Part shown: positions 36,276-46,600 of the stretch, piece after piece | Numbering within the stretch: position 1 is the first letter of the stretch | Layout of the letters: every line of letters begins with the position of its first letter | From: Thalassotalea sp. 42_200_T64 | Lineage (GTDB): Bacteria > Pseudomonadota > Gammaproteobacteria > Enterobacterales > Alteromonadaceae | Assembly (NCBI GenBank): GCA_002162925.1 | Contig: MABC01000030.1 | Span: 62,001-126,000, forward strand | Reading direction: 5' to 3' | Length of the DNA stretch: 64,000 nt | Made by a program: the position numbers and the translations under genes | The notes under the pieces: model-generated | The model's database searches: none | Told to the model about the DNA's origin: nothing | The model's input: the letters and a program-made list of their open reading frames with translations, nothing else

Positions 36276-36298
36276 GTTTAAAACAGTCGTTTAAAACA
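36276..36298. repeat. Direct repeat GTTTAAAACA in the DUF1302 upstream region
   Basis: GTTTAAAACA occurs at 36276-36285 and 36289-36298, separated by GTC. The 13-base period is slightly over one helical turn. It may be a regulator site for the following envelope module, or chance in AT-rich DNA. Confidence 0.3.
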
Positions 36299-36467
36299 TG
36301 TTAAGGTTTATTTGCCGAAAATCCGTACAAACCATTAGTTTAGCTACTATTTGCAACTGTTATTATGTGTTGCGAAGATGGGTAAATAGTGTAATTATCG
36401 TTTGAGTCTAATAAATTAATAAAAATAACGAATAAAAAATCAAACGTTTTTAATTTCTGGGGAAAAC

Positions 36468-38471
36468 ATGATGCCAAGTACAATGGTAAAATTTGGTGAA
36501 AATCCAATCGCTAAAAGTGTAGCGGCAGGATTATTACTGTTATCTGCTGCACAAGCTAACGCCGTCACCTTTGATGTAGGCGATTTTGAAGTCAGTTTCG
36601 ATTCCACATTTTCTTACGGTGAAAGTTACCGTATAGAAGATCGTAATTGGAATAAAATTGGTAAGTCTAATAATTTAAACAATAACATTGATTGGGCCAA
36701 TGGCGGCATACCGAAAGGTGATGTGTGGTTATTGCCTGGTGCTTACTCAACCAATGGTGATTTAGGCAATTTAAATTACGACTCCGGTGAAGCATTTTCC
36801 AAGACCTTCAAAGGCACCCACGATTTAGATATTCATTATTCAGCCGATATCGGTGATTTCGGTTTCTTTGGCCGTGCCATGTATTTTTACGATCTTGAAA
36901 TGATGGATAACGATAGACCATACACTCACCCGGTAACGGGTAAAACTATAAGTCCATGTGATAACGATGAAGCCAAAGATGAAGTCTGTCGCGATGTGCG
37001 TTTATTGGACGCGTTTGTTTATGCCGATTTTTATGTTGGTGATACGCCAATTAGTATTCGTGTCGGTGATCAGGTTATTGGTTGGGGAGAATCAACGTTA
37101 ATTTCCCACGGTATTAGTGAAATTAACCCGGTTGATTTAGCCCGTTTGAGAGCGCCGGGGGCAGAGTTAAAAGAAGCCTTTATCCCATTTGGTTCAGTAT
37201 GGGCATCGATTGGGGTTACTGAAAACTTTAACATCGAAGCGTTTTATCAATACCGCTGGGAAAAAACGATTTTACCAGCGCCAGGCAGTTATTTTGCAAC
37301 CAATGACTTTGCCGGCTCCGGCGGTCATTTAAATAATGTGCAACTCGGTTTTGGTGGCTTGGTTGATTTTAATCTGGATCAATTTCTCACCAGTACTGAT
37401 GGCATTAGAGGGATGCTTGCCAATGGTGATGTAGCGGGTGCAATCGCTGCCTACAATCCAATGTTAGCTCTTGATAAAGCCTTTAAAATCGAAGAGGGTA
37501 TTGGCGAGCCAGACGATGGTGGTCAATATGGTTTGAAATTTTCATATTTATTCCCTGAGCTAAATGACACTGAACTTGCATTGTATTACATCAATTATCA
37601 TTCTCGCCGTCCAACATTCTCGGGTATTTCCGCAAACTTTTCAGAGCAAGCGGTAATGAACGATTTAGGTCGTATCGGAGCTGGCATTGATGAAACGAAT
37701 TACACCGATTTGGAACTGTATGGTAAACCATTCTTACATTATAAAGAAGACATCCAATTATACGCTTTAAGTTTTAACACCACAGTAGGATTAACCTCTG
37801 TTGCCGGTGAAATAACCTACCGTCAGGATGAACCATTACAAATTGATGATGTGGAATTATTATTTGCCGCGGTACCCGATCAATTAGGTCTGGGTTTGTC
37901 ACAACTTGATGCGTCTGCTCCTGGTGAAGTAGTGCAAGGCTATGTTGAGTTAGATACTGCTCAATATCAAGTAACCTTGACGCATTTGTTTGGTCCGAGT
38001 CTGGGGGCAAGCCAATTTACCGGGTTATTTGAAATTGGTGGCATTAATATTTTAGATATGCCAAGTCATGATGAGCTTCGATTAAACGGTCCTGGAACTG
38101 ACCGATCAGGCACAACATCGGAAGAACATTCCTTGATTAATGCTGTTCAAGGCGGTTCTGAGACAAATCCATTCCCAGATGATTTTGCCTGGGGATATAG
38201 AGTGTTGGCGAAACTTGCTTACAACGACGTTTTTTGGAGTATGAATGTTTCTCCAAGAGTGGTTTTCTCGCACGACGTTAGCGGTATTACCCCTGATCCA
38301 TTATTCCTTTTCGTTGAAGAACGGAAATCATTATCGATAGGGGTAACCTTTGATTATCAAAGTAAACTGTCTTTTGACGTAAATTATAATAGTTTCTTTG
38401 ATGGCGTAGGCACGACCAACTCCCTTGAAGACCGTGATTTTGTCTCATTTAACATCAAATATTCTATCTAG
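36468..38471 (+). CDS. DUF1302 family outer-membrane protein
   Basis: A 667-residue exported protein. After a positively charged start it has a hydrophobic signal region (SVAAGLLLLSAAQANA) and then the DUF1302 pattern VTFDVGDFEVSFDSTFSYGE. Alternating strands and a terminal aromatic-rich strand (DFVSFNIKYSI) fit an outer-membrane beta-barrel. DUF1302 proteins often sit beside DUF1329 and an RND exporter, and are linked by context to export or uptake of hydrophobic compounds, but the function has not been established as far as I know. The next gene starts 10 bases downstream. The FadR-like site upstream hints at control by fatty acids. Confidence 0.88.
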   Translation: MMPSTMVKFGENPIAKSVAAGLLLLSAAQANAVTFDVGDFEVSFDSTFSYGESYRIEDRNWNKIGKSNNLNNNIDWANGGIPKGDVWLLPGAYSTNGDLGNLNYDSGEAFSKTFKGTHDLDIHYSADIGDFGFFGRAMYFYDLEMMDNDRPYTHPVTGKTISPCDNDEAKDEVCRDVRLLDAFVYADFYVGDTPISIRVGDQVIGWGESTLISHGISEINPVDLARLRAPGAELKEAFIPFGSVWASIGVTENFNIEAFYQYRWEKTILPAPGSYFATNDFAGSGGHLNNVQLGFGGLVDFNLDQFLTSTDGIRGMLANGDVAGAIAAYNPMLALDKAFKIEEGIGEPDDGGQYGLKFSYLFPELNDTELALYYINYHSRRPTFSGISANFSEQAVMNDLGRIGAGIDETNYTDLELYGKPFLHYKEDIQLYALSFNTTVGLTSVAGEITYRQDEPLQIDDVELLFAAVPDQLGLGLSQLDASAPGEVVQGYVELDTAQYQVTLTHLFGPSLGASQFTGLFEIGGINILDMPSHDELRLNGPGTDRSGTTSEEHSLINAVQGGSETNPFPDDFAWGYRVLAKLAYNDVFWSMNVSPRVVFSHDVSGITPDPLFLFVEERKSLSIGVTFDYQSKLSFDVNYNSFFDGVGTTNSLEDRDFVSFNIKYSI

Positions 38472-38481
38472 AGGATCACTC

Positions 38482-39846
38482 ATGAAAACATTAACAGGAA
38501 TTTCTCTAGCGGTTACCCTAGCATTAACGTCGCTTTCGTCGTTTGCTAAAATCAGCCCTGAAGAAGCAGCAAGATTAGGTAAAGAGCTAACCCCGATTGG
38601 CGCTGAAATGGCAGCAAATGCCGATGGCTCTATCCCGGCATGGACTGGCGGTATTACTACTGTGCCAGAAGGCTATAAATCTGGTGATCATCACCCAGAT
38701 CCTTACCCTACCGATAAAGTGCAATATACGGTAGATGCCAGTAATTACGAACAATATAAAAACTTGTTGTCACTAGGCCAGCAAAAATTGTTTGAAACTT
38801 ACCCGAAAACTTTCAAAATGAATGTGTATCAAACCAGACGTAGTGCCTCGTACCCACAACATGTGTATGATGAAACGTTAAACAATGCGACTCGTTCAGA
38901 ACTGATTCGTGATGGTAACGGCATTGCCAAAGCGGCGGTAGGGGTACCATTCCCGATCCCGGCCAACGGCCTAGAAGCAATCTGGAACCATACATTAAGA
39001 TACCGGGGTGAAAGCCTTACCCGCGAAGGTGGCCAGGCAGCACCAACCGCCAGTGGTGACTTTACCTATATTGGTTTCAAGGAAGCATTGATGATCCCAT
39101 ACGGGGTGAAAGGCGCCCGCTATGAAGATTTAGAAGCGACCAACATCTTATTCAAGTTTAAACAACAAGTCTCAGAGCCTGCACGTCTTGCCGGTACGGC
39201 CTTACTTGTGCATGAAACCATGGATCAAATCAAAACGCCTCGTCAGGCATGGACCTACAATACCGGTCAACGCCGAGTACGTCGTGCGCCTAATGTTGCC
39301 TATGATGCCCCAGGTACAGCGTCTGATGGTTTACGTACCACGGATGATTTCGATATGTTTAACGGAGCTCCTGATCGTTACACCTGGGAATTAAAAGGCA
39401 AACAAGAATTGCTGATCCCATACAACGATTACCGCTTGCATAGTGATAGTTTGAAGTATGATGATATCTTGCAACCTGGACACATTAATCCAGATTTAGT
39501 TCGCTATGAAAAACATCGCGTTTGGGTAGTCGAAGCAAAATTAAAGTCTGGCACCAGTCATATTTATAAGCAGCGTACGTTCTACATTGACGAAGACAGC
39601 TGGCAAGTATCGGTTGCCGATATGTACGACAATCGTAATGAGTTGTATCGTGTTGCCTTTGCACATGGTTTGAATTATTACGATCTGCCAGCACATTGGT
39701 CTACACTTGAGGTCTACCACGACTTGCAATCGCGTCGCTATATCGCCCTTGGCTTAGATAACGAGCATGATATGTACGATTTCAATCCAAAACATAAAGA
39801 GAGAGATTTCACCTCGTCAGCATTGCGCAGACAAGGTCGTCGCTAG
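38482..39846 (+). CDS. DUF1329 family envelope protein
   Basis: A 454-residue exported protein of family DUF1329, whose fold is related to LolA/LolB lipoprotein carriers. The ATG at 38482 follows AGAGGATCACTC and starts the signal peptide MKTLTGISLAVTLALTSLSS (cut after SSFA). An ATG 19 codons earlier lies inside the DUF1302 gene and is not used in my reading. The family blocks SPEEAARLGKELTPIGAEMA, IPAWTGGI, RRAPNVAYDAPGTASDGLRT and DMYDFNPKHKERDF are all present. No lipobox cysteine is seen, so it is probably soluble in the periplasm. It ends in a strong terminator. Confidence 0.9.
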   Translation: MKTLTGISLAVTLALTSLSSFAKISPEEAARLGKELTPIGAEMAANADGSIPAWTGGITTVPEGYKSGDHHPDPYPTDKVQYTVDASNYEQYKNLLSLGQQKLFETYPKTFKMNVYQTRRSASYPQHVYDETLNNATRSELIRDGNGIAKAAVGVPFPIPANGLEAIWNHTLRYRGESLTREGGQAAPTASGDFTYIGFKEALMIPYGVKGARYEDLEATNILFKFKQQVSEPARLAGTALLVHETMDQIKTPRQAWTYNTGQRRVRRAPNVAYDAPGTASDGLRTTDDFDMFNGAPDRYTWELKGKQELLIPYNDYRLHSDSLKYDDILQPGHINPDLVRYEKHRVWVVEAKLKSGTSHIYKQRTFYIDEDSWQVSVADMYDNRNELYRVAFAHGLNYYDLPAHWSTLEVYHDLQSRRYIALGLDNEHDMYDFNPKHKERDFTSSALRRQGRR

Positions 39847-39864
39847 CCAGGAAATGAAGTAACA

Positions 39865-39893
39865 AACGGTTGGTTTTACCAACCGTTTTTTTT
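39865..39893 (+). terminator. Intrinsic terminator after the DUF1302-DUF1329 pair
   Basis: AACGGTTGG and CCAACCGTT pair perfectly around TTTTA, followed by eight T. A 50-base repeat copy starts on the last T. Confidence 0.85.
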
Positions 39894-39942
39894 AATTCAA
39901 GGATGAATTAACTTAGGATTACCATGGATGGTATAAATACTG
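39893..39942. repeat. 50-base repeat, copy D
   Basis: Aligns without gaps to copies A, B and C. It contains TAATTCA/TGAATTA and ACCAT/ATGGT as two small stems. Like copy C, it begins exactly at the end of a terminator U-tract. Its ATGGATGG is in frame with the next gene. Confidence 0.85.
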
Positions 39943-39962
39943 TAATTGACCAATGGGCATTT

Positions 39963-40970
39963 ATGATACGCATTTTTAAATCATTACTTGTTTGTAGTGT
40001 ATTCTCCCTTTTCAGCTTCGTGCAGGCACAAACTGAACAATCCGAAATTCTCCCGCTGGCGAATCAATCATTAATGTTAGATGTCGCTAAAATTAATGAC
40101 AATCAGCTCATTGCTGTTGGTGTTCGTGGTCATATTTTGTTATCTAATGATGGCGAGAATTGGACGCAGCAAACAGTACCGACTAAATCCAATTTAACGA
40201 AAGTGTATTTTTTCAATGAAAATTTAGGCTGGGCAGTTGGCCATGATTCAGTGATTTTGCATACCAGAGATGGTGGCAAGAGTTGGGATGTGCAAAATTA
40301 CCAACCAGAAAAACAACGACCATTTTTTGACATTTACTTTTTTAATCCTTCCCATGGTATTGCCATGGGTGCTTATGGCCTGTTTTATCGTACCCAAGAC
40401 GGTGGCAATAGCTGGCTAGAAGAGTTTCATATTGAGTTGCTGTTTGAAGATGATCAAAATTATTTACGCGACCTGATGAGCGAAGACAAAGAATTTTATC
40501 ATGAAGAAGTCGCCAGTATTTTACCGCATTTTAATCGTTTACTTGCCACCGAAGAAGGCCTGTTTCTGGCGGGTGAAGTTGGCATGATCGCCAAAAGTGT
40601 TGATTCCGGAAAGAGCTGGCAAATACTCGATGAAATTTACCTGGGTTCATTCTTTGATATCAGTACCATTGCCCCGCAACAATTACTGATTGTCGGGTTG
40701 CGTGGTAATATTTTTACCAGTCATAATAAGGGGGAGCAATGGCAACCGGTTGACACCAATACCACCGCATTGCTCAATGATATTGTATCTACCGATACGC
40801 AGAAAGTATTTGTGTTGGCCAATTCAGGAGTGCTGCTGAGCAGTGATAATGGTGAAGATTTCACTTTAACTACGCAACCAGATGGTAAGGCTCTTATGGC
40901 CGGAGTATGGTTTAACAATAAACTTGTTGTCGCTTCTGAAGTCGGCATGAAAGTCGTGGATGTACAATAA
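39963..40970 (+). CDS. YCF48/BNR-repeat beta-propeller envelope protein
   Basis: A 335-residue exported protein. The ATG at 39963 starts a good signal peptide (MIRIFKSLLVCSVFSLFSFV, cut after VQA). An in-frame ATG at 39924 would add 13 residues encoded by a dispersed repeat and spoil the signal. The mature part repeats a YCF48/BNR-like unit: GVRGHILLSNDGENWTQQ, HDSVILHTRDGGKSWDVQ, AYGLFYRTQDGGNSWLEE, EVGMIAKSVDSGKSWQIL and further weaker units, consistent with a seven-bladed propeller. YCF48 helps assemble photosystem II in cyanobacteria; in heterotrophs the role is unknown. Its stop overlaps the RND gene start by one base. Confidence 0.88.
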   Translation: MIRIFKSLLVCSVFSLFSFVQAQTEQSEILPLANQSLMLDVAKINDNQLIAVGVRGHILLSNDGENWTQQTVPTKSNLTKVYFFNENLGWAVGHDSVILHTRDGGKSWDVQNYQPEKQRPFFDIYFFNPSHGIAMGAYGLFYRTQDGGNSWLEEFHIELLFEDDQNYLRDLMSEDKEFYHEEVASILPHFNRLLATEEGLFLAGEVGMIAKSVDSGKSWQILDEIYLGSFFDISTIAPQQLLIVGLRGNIFTSHNKGEQWQPVDTNTTALLNDIVSTDTQKVFVLANSGVLLSSDNGEDFTLTTQPDGKALMAGVWFNNKLVVASEVGMKVVDVQ

Positions 40971-43297
40971 TGGCGATTAAAAAATTCTTTAACCATCTTG
41001 AACGAAATTTATTCCGTTTTCGCTTTACCGTACTAGGGCTATTTCTGTTTGTTACCGGCTATTTATTAGCGCAAGCAATGGATATCAAACTGGATGCTTC
41101 GTTTGAAAAAAACATCCCATTGCAACACAGCTATATGCAAACCTATTTAAAACATCAGGCGGATTTTGGTGGTGCCAATAACGTACTTATCTCGGTATGT
41201 AATAAAAATGATGACATTTTTACTGCCAATTTCTTTACCACCTTAAAAGGGGTGCATGACCAGCTATTTTTCATTCCCGGCGTTAATCGAATATTGGTAA
41301 ACTCGCTATTTTCACCGTCGACGCGTTTTGTCGAAGTGGTGGAGGATGGCTTTGCTGGTGGTCCAGTGATCCCTGCAGATTTTAAAGCCGACGAAAATGG
41401 CTTGGCAATCGTTAAAGCTAACATCGAGAAAGCCGGCATTGTCGGTAGCATGGTATCGGATGATTACACTTGCTCTATGGTAAAAACCTCGTTGATGGAA
41501 ATTGATCCACAAACGGGTGATAAATTAGATACGTTAAAACTTGCCAAGCAGCTTGAAAATGATATCCGTGGTGAGTTTGAAAACGAAAACATCAGTATCC
41601 ATATCATCGGTTTTTCTAAAATGGTCGGTGATATTGCCGATGGCGCCAAAGGGGTTGTAACTTTTTTTGCCATCGCCATCTTAATTACCGCCATTATGGT
41701 ATATCTGTTCTGTAATTCGATAACGTTAACGCTATTGCCGATAGCCTGTTCGTTAATTGCCGTTATTTGGCAAATGGGGTTACTGACGCAATTAGGTTTC
41801 GGCCTAGATCCAATGTCGATATTGGTGCCATTTTTGGTGTTTGCCATCGGTGTCAGTCATGGCGTGCAAATGATCAATGCCGTTTCAAAAGAGGTTGCTA
41901 AAGGTAACACTCCAAAAGCAGCGGCTCAGTTAAGCTTCCGTCGCTTATTGGTACCGGGTGGTATCGCTCTGCTTTCTGATACCGTTGGTTTCTTAACCCT
42001 GCTTACGATTGATATCGGTATTATTCGTGAATTAGCGATTACCGCATCACTTGGTGTTGCCCTGATCATTTTCACTAATCTGGTATTACTACCAATATTG
42101 GTATCTTTTGTTCGCTTCAACCAGGAAGAGCAAAAACAGATCGTTGAAAACGCCGATCACAAACTGATGAATCGCTTGTTATGGCGCAAGGCCGCGTTTG
42201 TGACTTCGCCAAAACCCGCAGCATTCATTCTTTTCTGTACTGCCATTTTATTTATTTGGGGTTATGTACAGAGTAATGAAATTAAAATAGGTGAATTGCA
42301 CGCAGGCGCACCGGCCTTGCATGAAACCTCACGCTATAATCAGGACACCTTTTTGATCACCGATAAATACGCGATCAGTGTCGATTATATGTCGGTGGTG
42401 GTGGAAACCTATCAAGATTCGTGTATCTACCATGAAGTGTTAGATACCATAGATACCATGCAATGGCGCTTGGAAAACATTCCAGGGGTGCAATCGACGG
42501 TATCGTTAGCCAGTGTCGCGAAAATAGTCAACACCGGTTACAACGAGGGCAATAAGCGTTGGCAGGTATTATCGAGAAACCAGCAAAGCCTGGTTCAGTC
42601 TATCGCCCGTATCCCATCAACCAGCGGGTTATTAAATACCGATTGTAGCGCCATGCCGATCATTTTATTTATGGAAGATCACAAGGCCGAAACCATTGAA
42701 CACGTGATAAAAGCGGTAAAAGAAAATGCGGAACTGTTAAGCACAGATACCATCAAATTTAAATTGGCATCGGGTCCGGTTGGGGTGATGGCGGCAACGA
42801 ATGAAGCGGTAGCCGAGGCGCAAATTCCGATGATGGTGTACGTTTATGGTGCGGTAACGCTGTTGTGTTTGATCAGTTTTCGTTCAGTTCGCGCCACTAT
42901 CGTGGTCATTGCTCCGCTTTATGTGGTGTCAATATTGGCACAAGCGTTAATGACGTTTTTAGATATTGGCTTAACCGTATCTACCTTGCCAGTGATTGCT
43001 TTAGGGGTTGGTATTGGTGTCGATTATGGGATTTATATTCTGTCGAATATGAGTGGCCGGTTAAGACACGGAGAAAGTCTGGCTGACGCTTACCTTACCG
43101 CGTTAAAAGAACGGGGCAGTGCCGTATTATTAACCGGCATAACGTTGGCCATAGGGGTTTCAACCTGGTTCTTATCGGATCTGAAGTTCCAGGTGGACAT
43201 GGGCATACTGCTTACCTTCATGTTTTTGGTAAATATGTTAGCGGCACTAATTATTTTACCGGCGTTAGCCACTTTCTTGTGGCGAGACAAAAAATAA
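40970..43297 (+). CDS. MMPL/RND family exporter
   Basis: A 775-residue inner-membrane transporter of the RND superfamily (MMPL, HAE3-like). One membrane segment lies near the N-terminus, followed by a periplasmic loop of about 190 residues and five further segments. A second loop and five or six more segments repeat this plan. FAIGVSHGVQMINAV and ALGVGIGVDYGIYILSNM are the paired family motifs in the fourth segment of each half, with the aspartate of the second (GVDYG) probably in proton relay. The ATG overlaps the stop of the YCF48 gene (TAATG). Relatives export hydrophobic lipids such as hopanoids; with its DUF1302 and DUF1329 neighbours an envelope-spanning lipid route is likely. Confidence 0.9.
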   Translation: MAIKKFFNHLERNLFRFRFTVLGLFLFVTGYLLAQAMDIKLDASFEKNIPLQHSYMQTYLKHQADFGGANNVLISVCNKNDDIFTANFFTTLKGVHDQLFFIPGVNRILVNSLFSPSTRFVEVVEDGFAGGPVIPADFKADENGLAIVKANIEKAGIVGSMVSDDYTCSMVKTSLMEIDPQTGDKLDTLKLAKQLENDIRGEFENENISIHIIGFSKMVGDIADGAKGVVTFFAIAILITAIMVYLFCNSITLTLLPIACSLIAVIWQMGLLTQLGFGLDPMSILVPFLVFAIGVSHGVQMINAVSKEVAKGNTPKAAAQLSFRRLLVPGGIALLSDTVGFLTLLTIDIGIIRELAITASLGVALIIFTNLVLLPILVSFVRFNQEEQKQIVENADHKLMNRLLWRKAAFVTSPKPAAFILFCTAILFIWGYVQSNEIKIGELHAGAPALHETSRYNQDTFLITDKYAISVDYMSVVVETYQDSCIYHEVLDTIDTMQWRLENIPGVQSTVSLASVAKIVNTGYNEGNKRWQVLSRNQQSLVQSIARIPSTSGLLNTDCSAMPIILFMEDHKAETIEHVIKAVKENAELLSTDTIKFKLASGPVGVMAATNEAVAEAQIPMMVYVYGAVTLLCLISFRSVRATIVVIAPLYVVSILAQALMTFLDIGLTVSTLPVIALGVGIGVDYGIYILSNMSGRLRHGESLADAYLTALKERGSAVLLTGITLAIGVSTWFLSDLKFQVDMGILLTFMFLVNMLAALIILPALATFLWRDKK

Positions 43298-43606
43298 TTA
43301 TGCAATTCTAAATCTATTTTTGCATAAATAATCACAAAAATGGCCGAAAGGCCATTTTCTATTTAACCCTACTGAATAAACACTTATTCATGACTAATCG
43401 CCTTGTAATAATTGGTATTTTTACTCTAATAAAGTAGTAGCTTTAGCGTAACTTTCTTACTAGAATTCGCGCCATAGACTATTCTAAATAGGTAGATGAT
43501 CAGGACTTTCTGATTTTCTCAATGAAAGTTTAGAACGTAACTTCCAAAAGCCTTTAAAAAAGAGTTTTTGGGGAAATATATTTCGCCTTAACCAGAGGGT
43601 ACAAGC
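43298..43606. other. Intergenic gap between the RND exporter and gdhB
   Basis: The gap of 309 bases has a terminator near its left end and a GAGGGT ribosome-binding site next to gdhB. I find no credible gene or repeat in between. Confidence 0.6.
43337..43360 (+). terminator. Intrinsic terminator after the RND exporter
   Basis: AAAATGGCC and GGCCATTTT pair around a GAAA tetraloop, 40 bases after the stop, with a short T run. Confidence 0.75.
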
Positions 43607-46600
43607 ATGGCGTTATTAGATAATAAATCTTCTGTCCTTTTTAAAAATGTTGCCAAACTTATTCATCAGAAAGTACCGGCATCTACAGCAGCTTTGTTAG
43701 AGCACTTTACCAGTTTACTTTACAGTAATATTTCCAAAGACGATCTCGCCGGTCGTAATGATAGTGATGTTTATGGCGCCACATTAAGCTTGTGGAAAGC
43801 ATTAAATACACAACAACAAGATAAGGCATTTATTCGGGTATTAAACCCGGAAGTGTCTAAACACGGTTGGAAGTCAAGCCATACCGTTATTGAAGTTATC
43901 ACCCCAGACATGCCATTTTTAGTCGATTCTACCCGAATGGCACTGAACCGCATGGGCCTGTCTCCACATTTGATCCTAAATTGCCCGATGAAAATTGTGC
44001 GCGATTATAATGGCGCTATAACTGACTTAGCCGCCGGTAATGAAAAATTAAAAGACAGTCATTCGGAAACGATTTTCTTTATTGAAATAGACAGGTTAAG
44101 CCAACAGTCACAAATTGATAATTTAACGGAAGAATTACATTCGGTATATCAAGATGTATTACTGACGGTGTCAGACTGGCAACCTATGTGTCAAAAGTTT
44201 GAGCAAACCATCAAAGGTTTAGACAGCGCGAAAAAGCATGTTGAAGACACTGAATTTGATGAAGCAAAAGAGTTTTTAAAATGGGTTGGCAACAATAATT
44301 TTACTTTTATGGGTTACCGCTCGTACTCAGTGAATAAATTAAAAGGTGATGTTGCTTTAGAAGCCAGGTTAGATACCAGTTTAGGGTTATTGAAAAACTC
44401 AGCAGGTACCGCGCAACGTTTGATCTCAAAATATTCACAATCGGCACGAGAATTAGCGCTGGGTAAAAATTTACTGATTTTAACCAAAACCAATTCCCGT
44501 TCACGTGTCCACCGTCCAGCACATCTTGATTATATTGGGGTGAAACAGTTTGACAGTAAAGGCAATATCATTTTGGAAGAGCGCTTTGTTGGTTTATTCG
44601 GCTCTGCTTTTTACAACGACAGTGCCTTGAATTTACCGATTATTCGCAATAAAGTGAAACGTATTTGTGACAATTCTGGTTTTGCTCCAGGCTCGCACTC
44701 TTACAAGACGTTAATCAATATCCTTGAAACTTTCCCAAGAGATGAAATATTACAATCGAATGAAGACGAATTAATTACCACCGTAAAAGGTGTATTACAA
44801 ATGCAAGAACGTGACGTCACCGGGTTATTCGTACGTCGTGATGCCTTTAATCGTTTTTATTCTTGTATGGTGTATGTCCCTCGTGAACGTTATAACACCA
44901 AGCTGAGGATGGAAACACAGGACATTTTACAAAAAGCGTTTGGCAGCGAAAGGGAAGTTGAATTTAATACCTTTTTCTCAGAATCTGTGCAAGCAAGAAC
45001 ACATTACATAGTCAGAGTTGACTCAACCAAAGCAGATATTGACGTGAAAGAAATTGAACGCAACTTAAATGAAGCCGCCCGTAGTTGGGATGACAAATTT
45101 TCCGATGCCTTAAGAACGAACAAAGGTGAGGTTTTAGGTAAAGCATTAAGCCAAAAATACAGCAGTTTTCCACAATCTTATAAAGATGAAGTGCTACCCG
45201 GTACTGCCATCGTAGATATTGAAAAATTGGAAGCAGTATCTGCCGAGACGCCTTTGGAGATGTTATTTTACCAACCGCTAGAAGAGAAAACGGATAGCCG
45301 GTTTGTGAAATTAAAATTATTCCATAAAGGTGAACCGTTACATTTATCCGACGTATTGCCGATGTTAGAGAACTTTGGCTTACGTATTATTGGCGAAAGC
45401 CCATACATGGTGCGAGACTCGAAAGGTGAAATGTGTTGGATTTTAGATTTCTCCATGCTCCTCACCAGCAACAAAGCCTTTAACTTAGAATTAGCGCAAA
45501 ATTTGTTCCAGGATGCATTTGCCCGAGTATGGCATGGCGATTTGGAAGATGATGGTTTTAACCGGTTGATCTTAGGTGCTGGCCTGGCCGGTCGTGAAGT
45601 ATCAATATTACGAGCTTATGCGAAATACCAACAACAGATTGGCAGCACGTTCTCGCAAAGTTATATCGAGTCTACCTTTACTCGTTACCCTAATTTTGCC
45701 GATTTGTTAATTGAATTGTTTGAGCTTAAATTTACCCCCAATAGTAAATCGACGGCCAAAGCTGTGGCGAAGGTGATGGATAACATTGAACACTCGTTAG
45801 ATAACGTAGCAAGTTTGGATGATGATAGAATTATTCGTCGTTATGTTGAGTTAATTAATGCCACGGTACGTACCAACTATTTCCAAAGCAATGAACAAGG
45901 GAAAGACAAAACCTATATTTCATTTAAAATGTTGCCTGAGCATATTTCGGATATGCCTAAGCCATTACCAAAGTATGAAATATTTGTTTATTCACCACAA
46001 CTTGAAGGCGTGCATTTACGCGGTGGCAAAGTCGCCCGTGGTGGCCTGCGTTGGTCAGATAGACGAGAAGATTTCAGAACCGAAGTGTTAGGTTTGGTAA
46101 AAGCGCAGCAAGTAAAAAATACCGTCATTGTGCCTGTTGGCGCAAAAGGTGGTTTCTACTGTAAGCAATTACCAGTAAATGGTTCACGCAATGAGATTTT
46201 TGAAGCCGGTCGTGAATGTTATAAAACCTTTATTCGAGCACTATTAGATATTACGGACAACATTGTTGGTGGTGAAGTCGTTCACCCTGAAAATGTAGTA
46301 CGCCTTGATGAAGACGACACCTATTTGGTAGTTGCCGCAGATAAGGGCACCGCGACATTCTCCGATACGGCAAACGGTATTGCCGATGATTATGGTTTCT
46401 GGTTAGGTGATGCGTTCGCCTCTGGTGGTAGTGTAGGTTATGACCACAAGAAAATGGGGATTACCGCCAAAGGGGCCTGGGAATCGGTTAAACGTCATTT
46501 CCGTGAAATCGGTATCAACTGCCAAACCACTGACTTTACCTGTTTAGCGGTTGGTGATATGGCCGGTGACGTATTTGGTAACGGTATGTTGTTATCGAAA

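Noticed and set aside
36007-36294. Open frame of 95 codons overlapping the end of pepN
   Set aside because: It begins inside pepN in another frame and ends in AT-rich intergenic DNA without a ribosome-binding site.
38425-38481. Longer N-terminus for the DUF1329 protein
   Set aside because: The extra 19 codons overlap the DUF1302 gene, and the ATG at 38482 has a ribosome-binding site and starts a clean signal peptide.
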